57,432 nt of DNA from Acidobacteriaceae bacterium. GTDB lineage: Bacteria; Acidobacteriota; Terriglobia; Terriglobales; Acidobacteriaceae. Shown here piece by piece: positions 52,879 through 57,432 of the stretch (its first letter is position 1; each line of letters opens with the position of its first letter). The position numbers and the translations under genes are program-made. A model generated the notes under the pieces. It saw only the letters and a list, made by a program, of their open reading frames with translations, was not told where the DNA came from and ran no database searches. The stretch covers positions 1 through 57,432 of the forward strand of contig PMYL01000055.1 of the NCBI GenBank assembly GCA_003170825.1, given 5' to 3'.

Positions 52879-53903
52879 CTACAACTGTCCCTCTTATAGC
52901 ATCGACAGATCCTATTGCTCCCGAGCAACTGCATGTGGAGACACATACCGGGCTTCCTCTGTTCACCCGCTATGCCGGCAACCCGATCCTCACCCAGGAC
53001 AACTGGTCCTATCCGATCAACAGTGTCTTCAACGCGGGGGCCGTGCGGCTGGCCGACGGAGAGACTTTGCTGCTTTGCCGGGTGGAAGACCGGCGCGGCT
53101 TGTCTCATCTTTGCGCCGCACGATCCGCGAATGGGCTCGATGGATGGCGCATCGACGCGCAACCCACGCTGCCGGCAGATCCGACCGGGCATCCGGAGGA
53201 GATATGGGGCATCGAAGATCCGCGCATTACCTACGTCCCCGAACTGGAACAGTATGCGGTGGCGTATACCTCGTTTGCGCGAGGCGGTCCGGGAGTTTCG
53301 CTGGCAACAACCCAAGACTTCAAGAACTTTCTGCGATACGGCGTGATTATGCCGCCGGAGGACAAGGATGCCGCGTTACTGCCGCGCAGGATCGGCGGCA
53401 ACTGGGCATTGATTCACCGGCCGGTGACGACGCTGGGCGCGCATATGTGGATCTCCTACTCGCCCGATCTGCGGAATTGGGGAGGCCACAAGATCATCCT
53501 CGCTGCGCGTCGCGGCGGATGGTGGGATGCAAACAAGATCGGTCTATGCTCGCCTCCGATAGAGACGGCAAAGGGTTGGCTGACAATCTATCACGGAGTG
53601 CGCCAAACAGCATCGGGAAGCATTTATCGCCTGGGCCTTGCACTGTTCGACCTGGAGAAGCCGGAAATCTGCCTGCAGCGCGGAGACTCCTGGGTGTTCG
53701 GGCCGGAAGCCAGTTATGAGCGAGGCGGAGATGTGAAAGACGTCGTGTTTCCCTGCGGGCAGACGATCGGCGCGGACGGAGATACCATTCACCTGTATTA
53801 CGGAGCCGGAGATTCCTGCATTGCCTTGGCCACCGGCAGCATACGTTCTCTGCTCGCATGGCTGGACACAAACTCGAGCCCTGAAGAAGTAAGCGCACTT
53901 TAA
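52875..53903 (+). CDS. GH130 family beta-mannoside phosphorylase/hydrolase (second copy)
   Basis: A 342-residue GH130 enzyme with the motifs LLCRVEDRRGLSHLCAARSA, WGIEDPRITY (D115 catalytic) and DKDAALLPRRIGG, then WALIHRPVT and the phosphate-site stretch IYHGVRQTASGSIYRLG. It differs from the first copy in these surrounding motifs and is closer in pattern to beta-1,2-mannan or mannosyl-glucose phosphorylases. The start is TTG 52875, overlapping the upstream stop (TTGA); no other early start fits. Co-translation with the GT4 fusion suggests one pathway with it. With phosphate it would release mannose 1-phosphate. Confidence 0.9.
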   Translation: MTTTVPLIASTDPIAPEQLHVETHTGLPLFTRYAGNPILTQDNWSYPINSVFNAGAVRLADGETLLLCRVEDRRGLSHLCAARSANGLDGWRIDAQPTLPADPTGHPEEIWGIEDPRITYVPELEQYAVAYTSFARGGPGVSLATTQDFKNFLRYGVIMPPEDKDAALLPRRIGGNWALIHRPVTTLGAHMWISYSPDLRNWGGHKIILAARRGGWWDANKIGLCSPPIETAKGWLTIYHGVRQTASGSIYRLGLALFDLEKPEICLQRGDSWVFGPEASYERGGDVKDVVFPCGQTIGADGDTIHLYYGAGDSCIALATGSIRSLLAWLDTNSSPEEVSAL

Positions 53904-53938
53904 CGCGTACCGTTCGCGGATAGTGAAGAGCAACCAAG

Positions 53939-54151
53939 ATGCATGCTGAAAGCCGGCGCTGGCCGGATTGGTTACCGCAGTTGCTTTGGATTCGGCGAGA
54001 ATGCCCTCGCTGCAATTCACTCCAATTCAAGCCAGCTGAGTTGCGTTCCTACGACGGACTGCTGGGCATGTTTGCGCTGCGGCCCGTTCGTTGCATGTTT
54101 TGTTGGCGGCGATACTACTGGTTTGCATTGCGCGGCGCGAATGCCGCATAA
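53939..54151 (+). CDS. Small zinc-ribbon protein
   Basis: A 70-residue protein with RRECPRCNSLQFKPAELRSY, then LLGMFALRPVRCMFCWRRYY. The paired C-x2-C motifs (CPRC and CMFC) form a zinc ribbon. Many short acidobacterial proteins share this 'CPxC ... LRPxRCxxCxxRYY' layout, whose role is unknown. GAAGAGCAACCAAG precedes the ATG. It lies 35 bp after the second GH130 gene and may be the last gene of that operon. Confidence 0.7.
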   Translation: MHAESRRWPDWLPQLLWIRRECPRCNSLQFKPAELRSYDGLLGMFALRPVRCMFCWRRYYWFALRGANAA

Positions 54152-54229
54152 GTCCACCCCTTCGGGCCGCGTACACCTCTTGGACCGTGCAAGCCGCCTG
54201 TGCCGGCCCTTCTGAATGTCACAGAGGGT

Positions 54230-54235
54230 TATAAT
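54230..54235 (+). promoter_or_regulatory. -10 box TATAAT placed for a leaderless larE transcript
   Basis: A perfect TATAAT ends 6 nt before the larE ATG (54242). A transcript starting the usual 6-8 nt after the -10 would begin at or next to the A of ATG. There is no Shine-Dalgarno between them. No good -35 is seen around 54207. Confidence 0.6.
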
Positions 54236-54241
54236 TTGCCC

Positions 54242-55153
54242 ATGGCGGCGAGTGCGCACACGAATCCATCGAAAGCCGAAGACACGCGGAGTGAGCCGGA
54301 CCGCGCCTTTGCCGGCGAGCCGGGCACGGCCTCCAAACTGCTCGCCCTTGAAGCGCGGCTTCGGCAATTGGGAAGCCTGATGGTGGCTTACTCCGGCGGC
54401 GTGGACTCCGCGTTCCTGGCGGCTACGGCGCATCGTGTCCTGGGTCCCCGGATGCTGGCCGTGCTGGCCGACTCGCCCAGCCTGGCCCGGCGCGACCTGG
54501 AGCAGGCCCGCTCCTTTGCCCACGGGCTTGAGATGCCGCTGCACGTGGTTGCGACCGAAGAACTGGAGCGGCCCGAGTATGCCCGCAATGAGGCCGACCG
54601 CTGTTTCCACTGCAAGGACGAGCTCTTTGCCGCGATGGAAGCTCTGGGCGCCAAGCTGGGATTCGACCGCATCGCCTATGGCATGAACGCCGACGACACC
54701 CGCGATTTTCGTCCCGGCCAGCGCGCCGCCGAGGACCACGCTGTGCTGGCGCCGCTGGCGGAGGCCGGCCTGACAAAAATCGAGATTCGCTCGCTGGCCA
54801 AGGCCGCCGGCTATTCCTTGTGGGATCGCCCGGCGGCGCCCTGCCTGTCCTCGCGCGTCGAATATGGCCGCACCGTGACCCGCGAGGTGCTCGAACAGGT
54901 GGAGCGGGCCGAGGAGAGCCTGCGCCAGTTGGGCTTTCGCGAACTGCGCGTCCGCCATCACGGCGAGTTGGCCCGCGTTGAGATCGCGCGCGCAGAACTG
55001 CCGCGCGCCCTTTCGATGGAGATGCTCGACGCCATCTCCGCGGCTCTCAAGCAGGCCGGTTTCCAATACGTGACCCTGGATTGCGCCGGCTTTCGCTCCG
55101 GCTCAATGAATGTAATTCTCCCCGCCGATGTCCTTGCCAGGCGCGGAGCATAG
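54242..55153 (+). CDS. larE: LarE, sulfur transferase for nickel-pincer cofactor synthesis
   Basis: A 303-residue LarE. It AMPylates pyridinium-3,5-biscarboxylic mononucleotide and installs its sulfurs. The PP-loop SGGVDS is at 51-56. Cys residues C121 and C124 (RCFHCKDELF) and C201 (APCLSSRVEYG) form the three-Cys pattern of the [4Fe-4S]-dependent LarE group, unlike the single-Cys sacrificial enzyme of Lactobacillus. The first 30 residues are a divergent polar extension. The upstream frame to 54200 is open but has no protein-like features. It heads larE-larC-larB. Confidence 0.95.
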   Translation: MAASAHTNPSKAEDTRSEPDRAFAGEPGTASKLLALEARLRQLGSLMVAYSGGVDSAFLAATAHRVLGPRMLAVLADSPSLARRDLEQARSFAHGLEMPLHVVATEELERPEYARNEADRCFHCKDELFAAMEALGAKLGFDRIAYGMNADDTRDFRPGQRAAEDHAVLAPLAEAGLTKIEIRSLAKAAGYSLWDRPAAPCLSSRVEYGRTVTREVLEQVERAEESLRQLGFRELRVRHHGELARVEIARAELPRALSMEMLDAISAALKQAGFQYVTLDCAGFRSGSMNVILPADVLARRGA

Positions 55154-55177
55154 CCGGCAGTTTAAAATCACAAAGCG

Positions 55178-56431
55178 ATGCGTATTGGATATTTGGAGTG
55201 TTTTTCCGGCATAAGCGGCGACATGCTGCTGGGCGCCCTGGTGGATGCAGGCGTTCCCTTCGCCTGTCTTGAAGAAACGGCGGTCGCGCTCGGTGTGGGC
55301 GCACGCCTTGAGATGCGCAAGGTGAGCCGGGGCGGCCTGGCCGCAACCAAAGTGGACGTGATTGCGCCGGACCAACCGGCGAGCGGGCCGGAGCACTCTC
55401 ATGAAGCTCATCCGGTGCACGCGCCTCATCGTCACTTGTCGGCAATTCTCGCCATCATTCGCTCTGCCCCGCTCACGGAAACGGTGAAAGCCCGCTCCAT
55501 CCGCGCCTTCCAACTGCTGGGCGAGGCCGAAGCCGCTATTCATTCCATCCCCATTGAAAAGGTCCATTTTCATGAAGTTGGCGCGGTAGACACTATCGTC
55601 GATATCGTCTGCGCTGCCGCGGGCGCTGAGGCGCTCGGTGTGGATCGTTGGCTTGCGTCGCCCCTGAACGTGGGCAGCGGAACGGTCGTCTGCCAGCACG
55701 GCACGCTTCCTGTTCCGGCGCCGGCCACGCTGGCCCTGCTCGGCGATGCGCCCATCTATGCCGCCGGTTCTCCCATGGAGCGTGTAACCCCCACCGGCGC
55801 AGCCGTATTACGAATGCTCGATGTGTGCTACGCGCCGCTCCCGCCCATGCGCATCAAGGCCTCCGGTTACGGAGCCGGTGGCCGCGAAACGCCGGGCCAG
55901 CCCAACCTGCTGCGTCTGCTGGTGGGCGAGGAAGAGGCGGCACAGGCGGACGAAGCGGAATCCGTTGCGGTGATCGAAACCGTGATTGACGACTCCAGCC
56001 CGCAGTTGCTCGCCTATGTCAGCGAGTTGCTGCTGGCGTCCGGCGCCTGGGATGTTTATCGCGCCGCGGTGCAGATGAAGAAGGGGCGCGCCGGCGTGCA
56101 GATGACCGTGCTCTGCCGCCCCGATCTCGTGCCTGCGCTGCGCGATCTTTTGTTCCGCGAAACCACCACCATTGGCCTGCGCTGGAGGCTCGAAAAAAAG
56201 GTGGGGCTGGCGCGCGAGTTTGGTAAGGTGCAAACCGCATGGGGCGAAGTGACCATCAAAATTGCCCGCTGGCCCTCCGGCAAGATCGCCAACGCCGCAC
56301 CGGAATATGAGGATTGCCGCCTGCTCGCCACCGGGCACTCGATCCCTCTCAAACAGGTCATGCAGGAGGCCATGCGGATTTACGCGGAAACCACGGGAAC
56401 GGCCACGAGCACGAGAAAGGAAGGTCTCTGA
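55178..56431 (+). CDS. larC: LarC, nickel insertase for the pincer cofactor (fused form)
   Basis: A 417-residue LarC (old DUF111) that inserts nickel in the pincer cofactor in a CTP-dependent reaction. The N-terminal part has YLECFSGISGDMLLGALVDA and a His-rich HSHEAHPVHAPHRH stretch near 75-88, a likely nickel-binding loop. VHFHEVGAVDTIVDIVCAAA and RVTPTGAAVLRML follow. In Lactobacillus the protein is made as LarC1/LarC2 by frameshifting; here it is one uninterrupted frame. It lies 24 bp after larE and its stop overlaps the larB ATG by one base. Confidence 0.95.
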   Translation: MRIGYLECFSGISGDMLLGALVDAGVPFACLEETAVALGVGARLEMRKVSRGGLAATKVDVIAPDQPASGPEHSHEAHPVHAPHRHLSAILAIIRSAPLTETVKARSIRAFQLLGEAEAAIHSIPIEKVHFHEVGAVDTIVDIVCAAAGAEALGVDRWLASPLNVGSGTVVCQHGTLPVPAPATLALLGDAPIYAAGSPMERVTPTGAAVLRMLDVCYAPLPPMRIKASGYGAGGRETPGQPNLLRLLVGEEEAAQADEAESVAVIETVIDDSSPQLLAYVSELLLASGAWDVYRAAVQMKKGRAGVQMTVLCRPDLVPALRDLLFRETTTIGLRWRLEKKVGLAREFGKVQTAWGEVTIKIARWPSGKIANAAPEYEDCRLLATGHSIPLKQVMQEAMRIYAETTGTATSTRKEGL

Positions 56432-57192
56432 TGGATCGCGCTCTTATCGAGGCTCTGCTTAACGAAGTACGCGAGGGCCGCACCGCCGTGAACGAAGCGC
56501 TGGACCGCCTCCGCGACCTGCCCTTCGAGGACCTTGGTTTCGCCAAGCTCGATCATCACCGCGCTCTGCGCACCGGCATGCCCGAGGTGATTTTTGCCAC
56601 GGGCAAAACCCCCGCGCAGGTGGCTCAGATATTTGCCCGCATGGCCCAGGCGGGCGGCAACGTGCTGGCCACCCGCGCCTCTCGCGAAATGTTTGAGGCG
56701 GTCCGCGCCCTGGAACCACGAGATAAAGAACCGCGAGCCGAGTTTCACGAGACAGCTCGCGCCATCGCGCTTGCCCAGGCGCCCACCACTCCCGGCATGG
56801 GAACCATCGCCGTAGTCTGCGCCGGCACCAGCGACCTGCCGGTGGCCGAAGAAGCCGTGGTCACCGCACGCCTGATGGGCAACACGGTCGAGCTAATCGC
56901 CGACGTCGGCGTAGCCGGCATTCACCGCCTGCTGGCGCAAAAGCACGGGCTGCAATCGGCCCGCGTGCTCATCGTCTGCGCCGGCATGGAGGGTGCGCTG
57001 CCCACCGTGGTCGGCGGGCTGGTCAATGCCCCGGTCCTGGCCGTGCCCACCAGTATTGGTTATGGCGCGTCGTTCGGAGGCGTGGCCGCGCTTCTGGGCA
57101 TGTTGAACACCTGCTCGCCCAACGTCTCCGTGGTCAACATCGACAACGGCTTTGGCGCCGCCTGCATCGCCTCGCTCATCAATCACCTGTGA
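56431..57192 (+). CDS. larB: LarB, pyridinium-3,5-biscarboxylic acid mononucleotide synthase
   Basis: A 253-residue LarB. It carboxylates nicotinate adenine dinucleotide and hydrolyses it, the first step of the cofactor path. The N-terminal helical region is followed from about 120 by an AIR-carboxylase-like (PurE) domain: IAVVCAGTSDLPVAEEAVVT, VGVAGIHRLLA, VLIVCAGMEGALPTVVGGLV and VPTSIGYGASFGGVAALLGM. It is the last lar gene in the window. No larA racemase or other nickel-pincer enzyme gene is seen here, so the cofactor user is elsewhere. Confidence 0.95.
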   Translation: MDRALIEALLNEVREGRTAVNEALDRLRDLPFEDLGFAKLDHHRALRTGMPEVIFATGKTPAQVAQIFARMAQAGGNVLATRASREMFEAVRALEPRDKEPRAEFHETARAIALAQAPTTPGMGTIAVVCAGTSDLPVAEEAVVTARLMGNTVELIADVGVAGIHRLLAQKHGLQSARVLIVCAGMEGALPTVVGGLVNAPVLAVPTSIGYGASFGGVAALLGMLNTCSPNVSVVNIDNGFGAACIASLINHL

Positions 57193-57255
57193 GCCACCTG
57201 CGGTGGGGCAGACGGCGCTTGCGCGCCATGGGGTTCGTGGTTTCCCAGGCTGTGA

Positions 57256-57367
57256 GAAAAGCTCCACGAATCGGGCTCAAAGCCGCCCAAAAGGCAGGTT
57301 TTTTCGTCAAAATACTCATGTTTTGAGGCGATTTTTGCCTGTTTTCGGCTTTGCCGTGGAGCTTTTC
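57256..57367. repeat. 112-bp palindromic element with 13-bp terminal inverted repeats
   Basis: GAAAAGCTCCACG (57256-57268) and CGTGGAGCTTTTC (57355-57367) are perfect inverted repeats. Inside, TCAAAGCCG pairs with CGGCTTTG and GGCAGG...TCAAAA with TTTTGA...GCCTG, so nearly the whole element folds as one long hairpin. It contains no gene. The last 65 bp of the window are AT-rich with no feature seen. Confidence 0.8.
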
Positions 57368-57432
57368 CATAGGAATGCTCTTCGCAAGATGTTGATTATA
57401 AATATCATAAAATTATCTGCAAGCTTTGGCGG

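Overview
The window is a GC-rich bacterial chromosome segment. Several traits point to the Acidobacteriota (Terriglobia/Acidobacteriaceae type): many dispersed palindromic intergenic repeats ending in GGGGCACCC, 'GTCAGTGGTCAGTG'-type repeats, secreted DUF2911 and GH38 proteins, a very long PFOR, and a lar operon beside stress genes. This placement is inference from gene content; there is no rRNA gene here.

Layout. (i) 1-3.8 kb: a toxin-antitoxin remnant with a dead PIN toxin, a LOG-family hydrolase, a nuclease-like hypothetical, a DUF971 protein, a TauE/SafE permease and a small DUF6582-like protein, interspersed with inverted-repeat elements. (ii) 3.8-10.8 kb: housekeeping genes clpB, mutS2 and an fmdB-type zinc ribbon gene, then two secreted proteins. 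(iii) 10.8-14.4 kb: an accessory islet with a hicB antitoxin and frameshifted hicA, a lone ParA-like ATPase and an unknown protein. It has lower GC than its surroundings, and palindromic repeats separate the genes. (iv) 14.4-23.9 kb: a 1,580-residue pyruvate:ferredoxin oxidoreductase, a secreted GH38 alpha-mannosidase with a low-GC interior, and a lipoprotein. (v) 23.99 kb: tRNA-Pro(CGG).

(vi) 24.2-54.15 kb: a large stress and cell-envelope island. It carries a phosphomannomutase-like HAD enzyme with a GH130 enzyme, PPK2 with a P3A proton ATPase, a Crp/Fnr regulator, an MdtABC-like RND efflux operon with its outer-membrane factor, a second P3A ATPase with a universal stress protein, and an MlaE-MlaF-MlaD lipid transporter whose MlaD has an OmpA-like tail. 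Two small membrane proteins, an OmpA-family protein, a GT4/(alpha/alpha)6 fusion with a second GH130, and a zinc-ribbon protein complete it. The theme is survival under acid, low-energy or envelope stress: proton extrusion, polyphosphate-driven nucleotide phosphorylation, lipid and drug transport, and mannose-based glycan turnover.

(vii) 54.2-57.2 kb: larE-larC-larB, making the nickel-pincer cofactor, with a promoter placed so that larE mRNA should be leaderless. A 112-bp palindromic element follows.

The most notable unexplained signal is a pair of homologous leaders of about 150 nt (24238-24388 and 48227-48385), 24 kb apart. Both keep the same order and spacing of blocks and lie about 70 nt before the start codon of a small-protein gene. 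They look like a shared, undescribed regulatory element of the stress island.
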